This document shows positions 16,141 through 25,619 of a DNA stretch of 64,000 nucleotides, piece by piece. The DNA lies in contig NZ_VDBO01000001.1 of the NCBI RefSeq assembly GCF_005930355.1, positions 343,239-407,238 on the forward strand. Direction: 5' to 3'. The DNA is from Paenibacillus sinopodophylli. Lineage in GTDB: Bacteria; Bacillota; Bacilli; Paenibacillales; Paenibacillaceae. Positions within the stretch are counted from its first letter, which is position 1. Every line of letters begins with the position of its first letter. The notes below the pieces were generated by a model that did no database searches, was not told where the DNA came from, and saw only the letters and a program-made list of their open reading frames with translations. A program made the position numbers and the translations under genes.

Positions 16141-16941
16141 ATGAGTCAACCATTGCGGCTCGCATTGCTGCAAATGAACATAGAGGCAGGGAATCCAGAA
16201 GCTAATTTCACTAAGCTCGGAAGCATGCTGGAAGAGGCGGTCAGCCAAGCTAACAAGCCGGATATTATTATGTTTCCAGAAATGTGGAACACAGGATACG
16301 CGCTCAAAGAAATTAAATCGATTGCAGATCATGAGGGAGAGCGTACAAAAACGTTTCTATCTGCGTTCAGCAAACAGCATCAGGTTCACATTATTGGAGG
16401 CTCGGTAGCTGAACAAAAGGGGGATGACGTATACAATACGATTTATGCGTTCAATCGCAGCGGGCAGGTCATTGCCGATTATTCGAAAATACATTTATTC
16501 CGCCTAATGGATGAAGAAAAGTATTTGGCAGCAGGTGACAAGCTAGGAAGGTTTGAGGTCGAAGGAGCAGACGCAGGAATGATGATATGCTATGATATTC
16601 GTTTCCCTGAGCTTGCCAGAAAGCTGGCGCTGGAAGGAGCCAAGCTGCTGTTCGTGCCTGCAGAGTGGCCGCATCCGCGCCTGCATCATTGGAAGACGCT
16701 GCTGACTGCGCGCGCAATTGAGAATCAAATGTTCGTCATTGCATGCAACCGGATGGGAACAAGCGGCGAGACAAACTTTTTCGGACATTCACTCGTGCTT
16801 GATCCTTGGGGAGAAACAATTGCCGAGGCTGGAGAAGAAGAAACAATTCTTTACGCCGAAATTGATCTGTCGCTCGTTGACTCTGTACGTTCGAAAATTC
16901 CAGTATTTGAAGATCGCAGACCTGCAATCTATGAAGCGTAA
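16141..16941 (+). CDS. mtnU: carbon-nitrogen hydrolase (omega-amidase-like), MtnU type
   Basis: Nitrilase-superfamily amidase of 266 residues, with the triad visible as Glu in MFPEMW (about 45), Lys in SKIHLFR (about 118) and Cys in MMICYDIRFPE (about 152). Start ATG with GGGAGG upstream. In Bacillus subtilis the homologue YkrU/MtnU lies beside mtnE. The omega-amidase activity known for this branch would hydrolyse alpha-ketoglutaramate formed when glutamine is the amino donor for MtnE, pulling transamination toward methionine. Conservation of the mtnU-mtnE neighbourhood here supports that name; substrate is inferred, not proven. Confidence 0.85.
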   Translation: MSQPLRLALLQMNIEAGNPEANFTKLGSMLEEAVSQANKPDIIMFPEMWNTGYALKEIKSIADHEGERTKTFLSAFSKQHQVHIIGGSVAEQKGDDVYNTIYAFNRSGQVIADYSKIHLFRLMDEEKYLAAGDKLGRFEVEGADAGMMICYDIRFPELARKLALEGAKLLFVPAEWPHPRLHHWKTLLTARAIENQMFVIACNRMGTSGETNFFGHSLVLDPWGETIAEAGEEETILYAEIDLSLVDSVRSKIPVFEDRRPAIYEA

Positions 16942-17835
16942 TTATGGATAATTGCTTATAGTTTTATTCAAGGTGCGAATGAATGCTACGGATGCTTTCG
17001 ATAAATAGCGGCCTTTGCGACTGGCAATAACAAGTGTTCTTGTCGGCTTCTGCAATAAAGACAGGTACCTAGGAGCGAATTGCGAGCCTTTGACCCGTGT
17101 AAGCATTTGCGGGACAAAGGCTATTCCCATGCCGCCTGCCACTAAGGATTGAATCGTCTCCATGTTACTGCTCTCGAACACAATGCGTGGTGAGAAGCCG
17201 GCTTTTTCGCATAGATCAACCGTAATCTGCCTGAACCCTTGACCTCTCTTTAGTCCGATGAACGGTTCTTCTTCAAGTTCGGAAATATCGATAGGGCCTT
17301 CTCTATTCATCAAATGATGGTTTGGCGGCACCGCAAGACAAATTTCTTCTTCTAGAAAAGGCTCCCATGCGAGAGAACTGTCAATTAAAGGTAGAGAGAG
17401 CAAGCTGAGATCGGTACCGCCGCTCGCAGTGAGTTGTTCAAGCTTATTCGTTGTATCCTCGACCAGCACGACTTCGATTTGTGGATATTGCTCTCCAAAT
17501 ACGGGCAGCACCATAGGGAGAATATGTGAGCCTGTAATAGGCAGCGTTCCGACGACTAGACGACCGCGGCGCATCTGTGCCATATCGTCCATTTCCTGTT
17601 TGAGCTGCTCAACGGCGTCTAATATCGCTTGTGATTTGCCCACAAAAACCTGTCCAGCCTGCGTAAGCTCGACGGAGTTAGTCGTTCTGCGAAATAGTAG
17701 GACGCCGAGCTCCTGTTCCAGCTTGGATAGCTGTTGACTTAATGACGGCTGTGCAATATGCAGCTTCTCCGCTGCACGCGAGAAGTTTTTCTCTAACGCA
17801 ATTTGAATGACATAATTAAGCTGTCTGAGCTCCAT
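16942..17835 (-). CDS. LysR-family transcriptional regulator, divergent from leuCD
   Basis: 297 residues: N-terminal winged helix (MELRQLNYVIQIALEKNFSR.., HIAQPSLSQQLSKLEQELGVLLFRRT) and a periplasmic-binding-like effector domain from about 90 (GRLVVGTLPITGSHILPMVLP). GGAG lies 7 nt before the ATG. It is divergently arranged with leuC across 160 bp that holds a LysR box, so leuCD and itself are the likely targets, perhaps with a leucine-pathway intermediate as effector. Its stop abuts the mtnU stop (convergent, no gap), leaving no room for a separate terminator. Confidence 0.9.
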   Translation of the reverse strand: MELRQLNYVIQIALEKNFSRAAEKLHIAQPSLSQQLSKLEQELGVLLFRRTTNSVELTQAGQVFVGKSQAILDAVEQLKQEMDDMAQMRRGRLVVGTLPITGSHILPMVLPVFGEQYPQIEVVLVEDTTNKLEQLTASGGTDLSLLSLPLIDSSLAWEPFLEEEICLAVPPNHHLMNREGPIDISELEEEPFIGLKRGQGFRQITVDLCEKAGFSPRIVFESSNMETIQSLVAGGMGIAFVPQMLTRVKGSQFAPRYLSLLQKPTRTLVIASRKGRYLSKASVAFIRTLNKTISNYP

Positions 17836-17877
17836 ATCTAATCTCCTTTATTAAATTTTTTGATGGGAAACTGCCAT

Positions 17878-17894
17878 TATAGTTATTACCTATA
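17878..17894. promoter_or_regulatory. LysR-type operator (dyad TATAG-N7-CTATA)
   Basis: Perfect 5-bp dyad with an internal T-N11-A, the LysR core pattern. It is centred about 65 bp upstream of the predicted leuC transcription start, the classical recognition-site position. A half-site TTATAG follows at 17900-17905, as expected for an activation site. Confidence 0.6.
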
Positions 17895-17914
17895 GACGTT
17901 ATAGATATTATATC

Positions 17915-17944
17915 TTGGATCAATGAAGAAAGAAATGCTATAGT
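17915..17944 (+). promoter_or_regulatory. predicted leuCD promoter
   Basis: A weak -35 TTGGAT (17915-17920), an 18-nt spacer and a good -10 TATAGT (17939-17944). A poor -35 is typical of LysR-activated promoters. Confidence 0.45.
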
Positions 17945-17995
17945 AAGTTCAGTTAAGAAACGCAGAAGATTTAACGAAACGATGGGGTGAATATA

Positions 17996-19411
17996 ATGAC
18001 GAAAAAGACAATGTTTGAGAAGATTTGGGACAATCACGTCATTCATCAAGAAGAAGGTAAGCCAAGCGTTATTTATATCGATTTGCAGCTCGTTCACGAA
18101 GTAACGTCGCCGCAAGCATTTGAGGGCTTACGTCTATCCGGCCGCAAAGTGCGTCGCCCGGATCTTACTTTCGCAACGATGGATCATAACGTACCTACTA
18201 AGGATCGCTTCAACATTACGGATCCAATCTCGAAACAGCAGATCGACACGCTTACACAAAACTGTAAAGATTTTGGCGTAACGTTGTTTGATCTAGACAG
18301 CATCGACCAAGGTGTTGTGCACGTTATGGGACCTGAGCTTGGTCTTACACATCCAGGTAAAACAATCGTTTGTGGCGACAGCCATACATCGACACACGGT
18401 GCTTTTGGCGCATTGGCATTCGGTATTGGTACGAGTGAGGTTGAGCACGTTATGGCAACGCAATGCTTGCAGCAATCGAAAGCAAAAACGCTTGAGGTTC
18501 GCTTCAACGGAACACGCAAGCCAGGCGTGACAGCCAAGGATTTGATTCTGGGTGTTATTGCGCAATACGGAACAGACTTTGCTACAGGCTATGTTATCGA
18601 GTTTACTGGTGAAGCCATTACAAGCTTGACGATGGAAGAACGTATGACGGTTTGCAACATGTCCATTGAAGCGGGCGCTCGCGCTGGTCTAATTGCACCA
18701 GACGAAACGACTTTCAACTACCTTCGCGGTCGTCAATATGCACCAGCTAGCTTCGATGAAGCTGTAGAAGCGTGGAAACAACTTACAACTGACGAAGGTG
18801 CTGTATACGATACGGTTGTGGACTTCGACGTAGATGCTCTTATTCCGCAAGTGACTTGGGGAACTAGCCCAGGGATGGGTACGAACATTACGGCTAAAGT
18901 ACCATTCCCAGCTGATCTTCCGACAGAAAACGAGCGCAAAGCTGCTGATGCGGCGCTTGATTATATGGATCTTAAACCAGGCACACCTATGAACGAAATT
19001 GCAATCGATTATGTATTTATCGGTTCATGTACGAATGGCCGTATTGAAGATTTGCGTGCAGCAGCAGAGATCGCTAGAGGCTACAAGGTCAGCGACCGTG
19101 TAACAGCTATTGTCGTTCCAGGCTCAGGCCGCGTGAAAATTCAAGCGGAAAAAGAAGGACTCGACAAAATCTTTACTGAAGCAGGATTTGAATGGCGTGA
19201 TGCTGGTTGCTCGATGTGCCTAGCGATGAACCCTGACGTATTAAAACCAGGCGAGCGCTGCGCATCAACGTCTAACCGTAACTTCGAGGGTCGCCAAGGC
19301 CGTGGAGGACGTACGCATCTTGTATCGCCTGCAATGGCTGTTGCTGCAGCTGTTAAAGGTCATTTCCACGATGTGCGTGATTGGGAAATTAAATCCGAAG
19401 TGTTGAACTAA
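17996..19411 (+). CDS. leuC: 3-isopropylmalate dehydratase large subunit
   Basis: Aconitase-family enzyme that isomerises 2-isopropylmalate to 3-isopropylmalate in leucine synthesis, with LeuD. 471 residues. The start is the ATG at 17996, because the GTG at 17987 lies in the GGGGTGA ribosome site. [4Fe-4S] ligands appear as Cys in FIGSCTNGR (about 345) and the pair in [11 protein letters not shown] (about 405-408). [26 protein letters not shown] near 127-152 is the substrate-binding signature. leuD follows after 28 bp. Other leu genes are absent, unlike the single ilv-leu operon of Bacillus subtilis. Confidence 0.96.
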   Translation: MTKKTMFEKIWDNHVIHQEEGKPSVIYIDLQLVHEVTSPQAFEGLRLSGRKVRRPDLTFATMDHNVPTKDRFNITDPISKQQIDTLTQNCKDFGVTLFDLDSIDQGVVHVMGPELGLTHPGKTIVCGDSHTSTHGAFGALAFGIGTSEVEHVMATQCLQQSKAKTLEVRFNGTRKPGVTAKDLILGVIAQYGTDFATGYVIEFTGEAITSLTMEERMTVCNMSIEAGARAGLIAPDETTFNYLRGRQYAPASFDEAVEAWKQLTTDEGAVYDTVVDFDVDALIPQVTWGTSPGMGTNITAKVPFPADLPTENERKAADAALDYMDLKPGTPMNEIAIDYVFIGSCTNGRIEDLRAAAEIARGYKVSDRVTAIVVPGSGRVKIQAEKEGLDKIFTEAGFEWRDAGCSMCLAMNPDVLKPGERCASTSNRNFEGRQGRGGRTHLVSPAMAVAAAVKGHFHDVRDWEIKSEVLN

Positions 19412-19439
19412 TTGAACGCGAGAGAGGGGTATAACCGAT

Positions 19440-20039
19440 ATGGAACCGTTTAAACAACTTACAGGCATCGTCGCCCCGGTCGACCGGGTCAATGTCGACA
19501 CTGATGCAATCATACCTAAACAATTTTTGAAGCGCATTGAGCGCAGCGGCTTCGGTCAATATCTATTTTTCGAATGGCGCTTTCACGAGGACGGCGAAGT
19601 AAACGCTGAATTCGAACCGAACAAACCGCGCTACGAGGGTGCTTCTGTACTCGTATCCCGTGCGAACTTTGGTTGTGGATCATCTCGTGAGCATGCTCCA
19701 TGGGCGATTCTAGACTACGGCTACCAAGTCATTATCGCTCCATCATATGCAGATATCTTTTATAACAACTGCTTTAAGAATGGCATTCTGCCGATCAAGC
19801 TTAGCGAAGAGCAAGTGGAAGAAATCTTCCAACGTACGGCTAAACATGAGGGCTATACGCTGAAGGTTGATCTTGAGAACAAACAGCTTTCTGATGATCA
19901 TGGTCTGACGATTAACTTTGATCTTGATGAGCATCGCCGTCAATTCCTTCTTCAAGGACTCGATGATATCGGATTAACGCTTCAGCATGAAGACAAAATT
20001 ACGGCTTACGAGCAAAAACATATCGCACGTTTGGTTTAA
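19440..20039 (+). CDS. leuD: 3-isopropylmalate dehydratase small subunit
   Basis: Swivelling-domain partner of LeuC, 199 residues, normal length. The signature NFGCGSSREHAPWAILDYG lies near residues 78-96, and the N-terminus FKQLTGIVAPVDRVNVDTDAIIPKQFLKRI is typical. GAGAGAGGGG precedes the start. It is followed at once by a strong terminator, so leuCD is a two-gene operon. Confidence 0.96.
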   Translation: MEPFKQLTGIVAPVDRVNVDTDAIIPKQFLKRIERSGFGQYLFFEWRFHEDGEVNAEFEPNKPRYEGASVLVSRANFGCGSSREHAPWAILDYGYQVIIAPSYADIFYNNCFKNGILPIKLSEEQVEEIFQRTAKHEGYTLKVDLENKQLSDDHGLTINFDLDEHRRQFLLQGLDDIGLTLQHEDKITAYEQKHIARLV

Positions 20040-20051
20040 TACGTGAATGGA

Positions 20052-20095
20052 AAGAGGACAAATCGACTCGTGTGAGTGATTTGTCCTCTTTTTTC
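20052..20095 (+). terminator. intrinsic terminator after leuCD
   Basis: A 13-bp perfect stem AAGAGGACAAATC/GATTTGTCCTCTT with a 13-nt loop, then a run of T. Confidence 0.9.
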
Positions 20096-20196
20096 CTTTT
20101 CACGCAACTTTTTCTGACAAGCTGCGTCTATATTTGCGTCTGTAAAAGTCGAATGCACTCATTCGATGCGGGCAATTTCAGTCATCGAGGTGGGAA

Positions 20197-21606
20197 ATGA
20201 AAAGATTTGTGTCCATGTTGTTGTTTATGTCGTTATTTTTCACGATGTTCGCCACTGTAGGACAAGCTGCAGAGGTCGTCCCAAAGCTTTTTTTGAATGG
20301 CAAGCTGTTAACGTCAGCCGCTAATCCGCAAATTATTGACAAGTTTACCGTTGTACCTGTTCGGACGATATCCGAAGGATTAGGTTATCAGATCCAATGG
20401 GACAATACGTCGAAAGCGGCAACGGTTACGCACGGTACGAATGTCATAAAGCTCAAGTACAATGACAAGACGGCCCTCGTGAATGACAAGACGGTTCTAA
20501 TGGACACGTCAGTTGCTATTATTAAAGGCAATGCATTAGTTCCACTTCGCTTCATCGGTGAACAATTCGGTCTAGATGTCGAATGGAACAATACCGCGAA
20601 AGAAGTACATATGTATGAGCATCTGTCTGAACCTGTCGATCCTATTGAACCAGCAGAGCCAGTCGTGCCAACAGCGCTTGTTACCGATGTGGCATACAAT
20701 GGTGACAGTACGCTGACCATGAGCTATGAGGGCACAATGAAAGCGAACAAGCCCTTGCTGTTAGACAATCCTAAACGAGTCGTATTTGACTTCCCGAATA
20801 CGGGATTCATTACACTTGTGAACGGCCAAGCCGTTATTGATGTAACTGACAGCACTTATTTGCAAAAGGTTAGATATTCGTTGTTTTCGAATACGCCGTC
20901 AACCGTTCGATTAGTTATTGAGATTAGTAACGATACCGGTTACGTACTGACTGAGGATGTCGGTACATTCCAATTGAAGTTTATGGCTCTTACAGATGTT
21001 CCTGTTGACCCAACCATTCCAGTTGAGCCCCCAGTTGTTGTTATTCCAACAGATCCGCCACCGTCCAAAGATGTGTTCAATATTGTCATCGATCCCGGAC
21101 ATGGAGGAACGGATCCTGGTGCTTCGAGTATTACGAACAAATGGGAGAAAGAGTTTAATTTAAGCGTCGCGCTCAAAATGAAAGCTCTGCTAGATAAAGA
21201 AACGAAGATCAAAGCTCACTTTACGAGAACAGGCGATACGTATCCGTCTCTGGATGATCGTGTGAAATTTGCTGAGAATCTCAAAGCGGACTTATTTATT
21301 TCTATCCATGCCAATAAAGGGCCAGCGACAGCAACGGGTGCTGAGACCTACTATTACAAAGACAATAGTAAAGCTTTGGCTGCCGTAATTCACAAACGTT
21401 TGATTGCGGCTACTAAAATTAAAGATCGCGGAGTAAAGAAGGAAGCTTATAAGGTTATTAAGCAAACGACAATGCCTGCTGTGTTAATCGAGGCTGGATT
21501 TTTGTCTAATACGAATGATGTGAAAATGCTGTATGATGATGCAGCACAGAATCGTATCGCAGCTGAGCTTGTTGCTGGCATCAAGGAATATTTAAAAGTG
21601 AAATAG
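20197..21606 (+). CDS. N-acetylmuramoyl-L-alanine amidase with stalk and AMIN domains
   Basis: Secreted peptidoglycan amidase that cuts between N-acetylmuramic acid and L-alanine. 469 residues: signal peptide 1-24 (ending GQAAE), a copper-amine-oxidase-like N-terminal domain about 28-145 (VPVRTISEGLGYQIQWD, ALVPLRFIGEQFGLDVEWN), a Pro-rich spacer, an AMIN-like beta domain about 165-270, a second Pro-rich linker, and Amidase_3 from about 290. Zinc-site motifs are IDPGHGGTDPGA, Glu in WEKEFNL, SIHAN, and catalytic Glu in LIEAGFLSN. GAGGTGGG precedes the ATG. The GerM lipoprotein gene follows within 20 bp, so wall remodelling in sporulation is plausible. Confidence 0.92.
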   Translation: MKRFVSMLLFMSLFFTMFATVGQAAEVVPKLFLNGKLLTSAANPQIIDKFTVVPVRTISEGLGYQIQWDNTSKAATVTHGTNVIKLKYNDKTALVNDKTVLMDTSVAIIKGNALVPLRFIGEQFGLDVEWNNTAKEVHMYEHLSEPVDPIEPAEPVVPTALVTDVAYNGDSTLTMSYEGTMKANKPLLLDNPKRVVFDFPNTGFITLVNGQAVIDVTDSTYLQKVRYSLFSNTPSTVRLVIEISNDTGYVLTEDVGTFQLKFMALTDVPVDPTIPVEPPVVVIPTDPPPSKDVFNIVIDPGHGGTDPGASSITNKWEKEFNLSVALKMKALLDKETKIKAHFTRTGDTYPSLDDRVKFAENLKADLFISIHANKGPATATGAETYYYKDNSKALAAVIHKRLIAATKIKDRGVKKEAYKVIKQTTMPAVLIEAGFLSNTNDVKMLYDDAAQNRIAAELVAGIKEYLKVK

Positions 21607-21625
21607 AAAGCTGGTGTTCAGTGTG

Positions 21626-22171
21626 ATGAAACGATTCAAAGCACGCGGGCTGCTTGTTGTCATGGTTTTATCTGCTGTGCTTGCAGGGTGCGGCGTTCAA
21701 GATAAGCCTAGCAATAATCAAGGTGGCGCAGCTACAGAGACGGTATCACCGTCTCCATCTCCAGAGCCGACAGCCGTAACGAACGTAATCGATGCTGCTA
21801 TTTACTTAACCGATGCCGAGCTTACTGAAACAATCGAGCAGACAGTTAAATTATCTTACGAGACAGAAGCTGATTTGGTTGCAGCAGCCATAGCGGAGCT
21901 TCAGAAGGACGCTGCTGGAGAAGCTGTAGCATTGTGGAAACCGATTGAAGTTAAATCCGTAATACTGGAAGAAGGGCTCGTTACCCTTGATATTCATTTG
22001 CCTGACGAAGCGAGACTCGGCGCGCCAGGCGAGAGTATCGTTATTGAAACACTCAAGCAGACACTGTTTCAATTCGAATTCGTTAAGTCCATTCAGCTAT
22101 TAGTTGACGGTGCAGAGATTGATACGTTAATGGGTCACGTTGAACTGGAGCATCCGATGTTGAAAGAATAA
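21626..22171 (+). CDS. GerM-domain spore lipoprotein
   Basis: 181 residues from the ATG at 21626; an in-frame GTG at 21614 is less likely. N-terminal KR, a hydrophobic stretch and lipobox VLAGC give an outer-surface lipoprotein. A Ser/Pro/Glu/Thr linker (ETVSPSPSPEPTA) precedes one GerM/GerMN domain from about residue 56 (IYLTDAELTETIEQTVKLSYETEADLV to the C-terminus). GerM proteins affect spore wall or cortex assembly in Bacillus. Overlap with the amidase transcript suggests the two act on the same wall. Confidence 0.85.
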   Translation: MKRFKARGLLVVMVLSAVLAGCGVQDKPSNNQGGAATETVSPSPSPEPTAVTNVIDAAIYLTDAELTETIEQTVKLSYETEADLVAAAIAELQKDAAGEAVALWKPIEVKSVILEEGLVTLDIHLPDEARLGAPGESIVIETLKQTLFQFEFVKSIQLLVDGAEIDTLMGHVELEHPMLKE

Positions 22172-22268
22172 TAAATAAGTGTTCAAATGGCTTCGCTCCG
22201 TACCTCTCAGTAGGGCAGCGGAGCCGTTCTGCTTAAAACTACTTGATTATCAGGGGGATTATAAGTTT

Positions 22269-24758
22269 ATGAGCAAGAAATTTGCAGGCAGAAAAATTTT
22301 AATTGGAGCCATCGCTTTTTCACTAGTAGCAGGAAGCGGCGTAATCATTCCGACAACTCATAGCTACGTATCAGCAGCTACGCTTACCACACCATTCAAA
22401 GACGTAGCGAGTGGACACTGGGCAGAGAAGCATATTGCTAAACTAGCGTTGCAGAAAATTATTGAAGGCAATACAACAACGAATGGTACCTTTGTTTTCC
22501 GCCCAAGTGAAAATGTCAGTCAACAGGAAGCTGTGCTTATGGCATTGCGATTCGCTGGTCTAGATAAACAAGCAGATCAAGATGCGATTATCGGTTTTCC
22601 TACATCCTTTTCGGTAAGTGCTTTCTTTAAGTCCTATGTTATGCTTGCCTTTGAGGAAGGGCTGCTTGATCAACAAGAAGAATATGAGCTGGCTTCAAAG
22701 GATACGAAGATTGCATGGGGAACAAAGCCAGCCTCGCGTGAGTGGGTAACGAAGCTTATGGTACGTGCAATCGGCCAGAAGCAGGAGGCATTGGATCTTC
22801 AGAATACAGCATCTAGCTTCTCGGATGCATCTCAAATTAATTCACTCTACAAAGGCTATATCAACCTGGCAGCAAAGCTTGATCTTGTAAAAGGTGTAAC
22901 TGCCGTGAAATTTGATCCGAAAGCGAATGTAACGCGGGCAAGCCTCGCTACAATGTTCAGCAGAGCAGAGAAGCAGTACCCTGTCGCATACGAAGGTCAA
23001 GTAAATGGAGTAATTTCCAGATTGACGGATACAGCGCTAACCATTTATCACGACAAGAAAGAAACAACGTACACGCTTGATGCGGATACGCTCTTCTATC
23101 ATTACAATACGGAGATTCCTATTACAAAACAGCAGCTACTTGAGTATGGCGACGTGACGCTCATCGCAAAAGACGGCAAGGCACAGTACGTTGAAGTAAA
23201 TGGCGATAAAGTGTACACGAGTACGGTTTCTGGAACGCTTGGTCGCGTGGTAGCAAACGAGAAGAAAATTTATGTTTGGGACAATGATGACTTGGTTGAA
23301 GTTTACTATAACGACTTGCTTTCCGTTGTTGACACAGATGGTAAAGCACTTGCTTTGTCATCTATTAAAACAGATAGTCCAATTACCATCACTCAGGATT
23401 CATTTCGTGAAAAACCGCTTGCAATTAAAGTCGTAGCTGCTTCGCAAGCGTCGGCTACAAGTGCGAAAGGTACCTTCTACGGCACAGATGGTGAGCTTAT
23501 TACGATTATGCAGGGAACTGCGCTTGTATCTAAATTCATGGCGGATACGGTGACGTTGGAAATAGAAGGATTGACCGAAGCAACTGTTGGCGATCTGATA
23601 AAGGAAGCAGACGAAGTAGAGCTTACATTAAATGATGCGGATAAAGTCACGAAAATAAAAGTTGTGAACCGTAATGTGAAATCATTAGCGGGTGCACAAA
23701 TTGCCAGTTTCGTTTATGACAAAAAGCTATTGACGGTTGTAGATGCGTCAGGTGGAAATGCACAGGCATTATATTTCACGGATAAAACGAGAATTGAATA
23801 CAGCGGCAATCAAATTTCATTATCTTCCGCAACCAATTTGTTAACACAGAATCGCAAAATTGTGATCTCGTATACCGGAAATGCGATCGTATCGCTTCAG
23901 TTCGTAACGAAGTATACGGGTCAATTGGTGTCTATGAATGCTTCAACAAACTTATTAACGGTCAAGCTTGATAATGGTGCTTCGGTTTCGTTGCCTTATA
24001 GTAATGCTATTGTTGAGCACCCTGTTATAGCAAATGCAGCACTCAGCGACTTGAAGGCTGGCGATTTGCTGACACTTGAGCTAAACAGCAGCCAGGATAA
24101 AGTAGCAACAATCAAAAGTCATGCTACTACACAATACGAAGTGCTGACGATTGATTCAGTGGGCAAGAAGCTGCGTGTGAAAAATGCAACGACAACTGCA
24201 TTTGATCTGTCCGTAGGGAACACAGAATTGGTTAATGAGGCAGGAGCCAAACTTACAGTTGATCAAATTACGCCAGGTACTTTAATTAATGTTAACTTTG
24301 TCGGAAAACAAGCGGTAACAGCACGTACGGTAGCCGCTACTTTCGGAAGGGTACAAGCTGTGTCTGCAAGCAGCGTAACCGTTATAGACCTTGTAGGCCA
24401 AACAGTCGTCTATAATGTAGATGGGGGTTTTACTGCAATAAAAGGTGCTTCACAGAACAACACGACTACTCTTATAGCAGTTGGTGATTATGTAGAGGTG
24501 CAGAAGTTTGATGGCAGCAAGACACAAATTTCAGTTGCTGTTGGAGAGAGCCGTATCTTCACTACTTACAATTTGGCGACAGCACAGATTTGGACAGAGA
24601 AGGTATCCGATGCCGATAACCGCAATTACTTCAATGTAAACAGCAATACGAAATATTTCTATAATGGAAATGTAACGGCTGCAACGGCTTTCAAAGCTGG
24701 AGATGCGATTACCATTTATGGCTTTAGAAATTTTGCAATTGCAGTGGTCAAACCGTAG
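22269..24758 (+). CDS. SLH-domain cell-surface protein
   Basis: 829 residues from the ATG at 22269 after AGGGGG; upstream frame lacks a ribosome site. Signal peptide about 1-38 (KKFAGRKILIGAIAFSLVAGSG..SYVSAAT). Two recognisable SLH repeats follow: about 42-105 (FKDVASGHWAEKHIAKLA) and about 175-235 (SFSDASQINSLYKGYINLA), with a more divergent region between. From about 240 to the end the protein is beta-rich with repeating Val/Thr strands (for example GRVVANEKKIYVWD, GRVQAVSASSVTVID), like the repetitive S-layer-associated proteins of Paenibacillus. SLH domains bind pyruvylated secondary wall polymer. No enzymatic motif was found. Confidence 0.9.
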   Translation: MSKKFAGRKILIGAIAFSLVAGSGVIIPTTHSYVSAATLTTPFKDVASGHWAEKHIAKLALQKIIEGNTTTNGTFVFRPSENVSQQEAVLMALRFAGLDKQADQDAIIGFPTSFSVSAFFKSYVMLAFEEGLLDQQEEYELASKDTKIAWGTKPASREWVTKLMVRAIGQKQEALDLQNTASSFSDASQINSLYKGYINLAAKLDLVKGVTAVKFDPKANVTRASLATMFSRAEKQYPVAYEGQVNGVISRLTDTALTIYHDKKETTYTLDADTLFYHYNTEIPITKQQLLEYGDVTLIAKDGKAQYVEVNGDKVYTSTVSGTLGRVVANEKKIYVWDNDDLVEVYYNDLLSVVDTDGKALALSSIKTDSPITITQDSFREKPLAIKVVAASQASATSAKGTFYGTDGELITIMQGTALVSKFMADTVTLEIEGLTEATVGDLIKEADEVELTLNDADKVTKIKVVNRNVKSLAGAQIASFVYDKKLLTVVDASGGNAQALYFTDKTRIEYSGNQISLSSATNLLTQNRKIVISYTGNAIVSLQFVTKYTGQLVSMNASTNLLTVKLDNGASVSLPYSNAIVEHPVIANAALSDLKAGDLLTLELNSSQDKVATIKSHATTQYEVLTIDSVGKKLRVKNATTTAFDLSVGNTELVNEAGAKLTVDQITPGTLINVNFVGKQAVTARTVAATFGRVQAVSASSVTVIDLVGQTVVYNVDGGFTAIKGASQNNTTTLIAVGDYVEVQKFDGSKTQISVAVGESRIFTTYNLATAQIWTEKVSDADNRNYFNVNSNTKYFYNGNVTAATAFKAGDAITIYGFRNFAIAVVKP

Positions 24759-24806
24759 AAGAAGTGAAAAGAAGCCATATTTAGGATGAGATATTTATAT
24801 TTTGTG

Positions 24807-24837
24807 AAAAAACTGCCCATATGGGCAGTTTTTTTAT
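24807..24837 (+). terminator. intrinsic terminator after the SLH gene
   Basis: Palindrome AAACTGCCCAT/ATGGGCAGTTT followed by T7. A-rich on the left, so it may work in both directions. Confidence 0.85.
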
Positions 24838-24918
24838 AGAATATGCTTGATTACGGTTGCGAAGCGTGACAATTTTCGCTACACTTTGAACGATAGTGTT
24901 TGATTAGGGGAGAGGACG

Positions 24919-25614
24919 ATGAGCACGAAGCAGAAAATGCGTCATGTACTGGATATCATTGCGGAAATGTTTCCAGATGCACACTGCGAGCTGAACCATA
25001 GCAATCCGTTTGAGCTTACGATAGCCGTGCTGCTGTCAGCGCAATGCACGGATGAAACGGTCAATAAAGTGACGGTAGGCTTATTTGAGAAATATAAGCG
25101 GCCGGAGGATTATTTGAGCGTTCCGCTTGAGGAGCTGGAGCAGGATATTCGCCGCATCGGATTGTTTCGAAGCAAGGCTTCTAACATTCAGAAGCTGTGC
25201 CGTATCGTTATCGATAAATATGACGGTAAAGTACCGGAGAGCCATGATGGTCTGACTGAGCTGCCAGGTGTAGGAAGAAAAACGGCGAATGTAGTCATGT
25301 CAAACGCATTTGGCGTACCTGCTATCGCAGTTGATACGCACGTGGATCGTGTAACAAAGCGGTTAGGGTTTGCGAAGCCTGATGATTCAGTTCTAGAGGT
25401 TGAGAAGAAGCTTATGAAACTCGTACCGCGCGAGGAATGGACTTTGACTCACCATAGGCTCATCTTTTTTGGCCGCTATCATTGCAAAGCACAAAGCCCG
25501 CAGTGTCCGATTTGTCCGCTGCTTGATTCGTGCAAAGAAGGAAAACAACGTATGAAGCCAGGCTTTAAAACCAAAAATAAGCCTATGAAACCTAAAATAG
25601 CTAATAAAGGATGA
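24919..25614 (+). CDS. nth: endonuclease III (DNA glycosylase/AP lyase)
   Basis: Base-excision repair of oxidised pyrimidines. 231 residues. The helix-hairpin-helix is LPGVGRKTANVV near 116-127 with catalytic Lys122, and catalytic Asp is in AVDTHVDRVTKRL near 140. The [4Fe-4S] cluster is CKAQSPQCPICPLLDSC near 190-206 (C-x6-C-x2-C-x5-C). A short basic tail MKPGFKTKNKPMKPK extends past the cluster. GGGGAGAGG precedes the ATG. The next gene starts 5 bp after the stop. Confidence 0.96.
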   Translation: MSTKQKMRHVLDIIAEMFPDAHCELNHSNPFELTIAVLLSAQCTDETVNKVTVGLFEKYKRPEDYLSVPLEELEQDIRRIGLFRSKASNIQKLCRIVIDKYDGKVPESHDGLTELPGVGRKTANVVMSNAFGVPAIAVDTHVDRVTKRLGFAKPDDSVLEVEKKLMKLVPREEWTLTHHRLIFFGRYHCKAQSPQCPICPLLDSCKEGKQRMKPGFKTKNKPMKPKIANKG

Positions 25615-25619
25615 TGACG

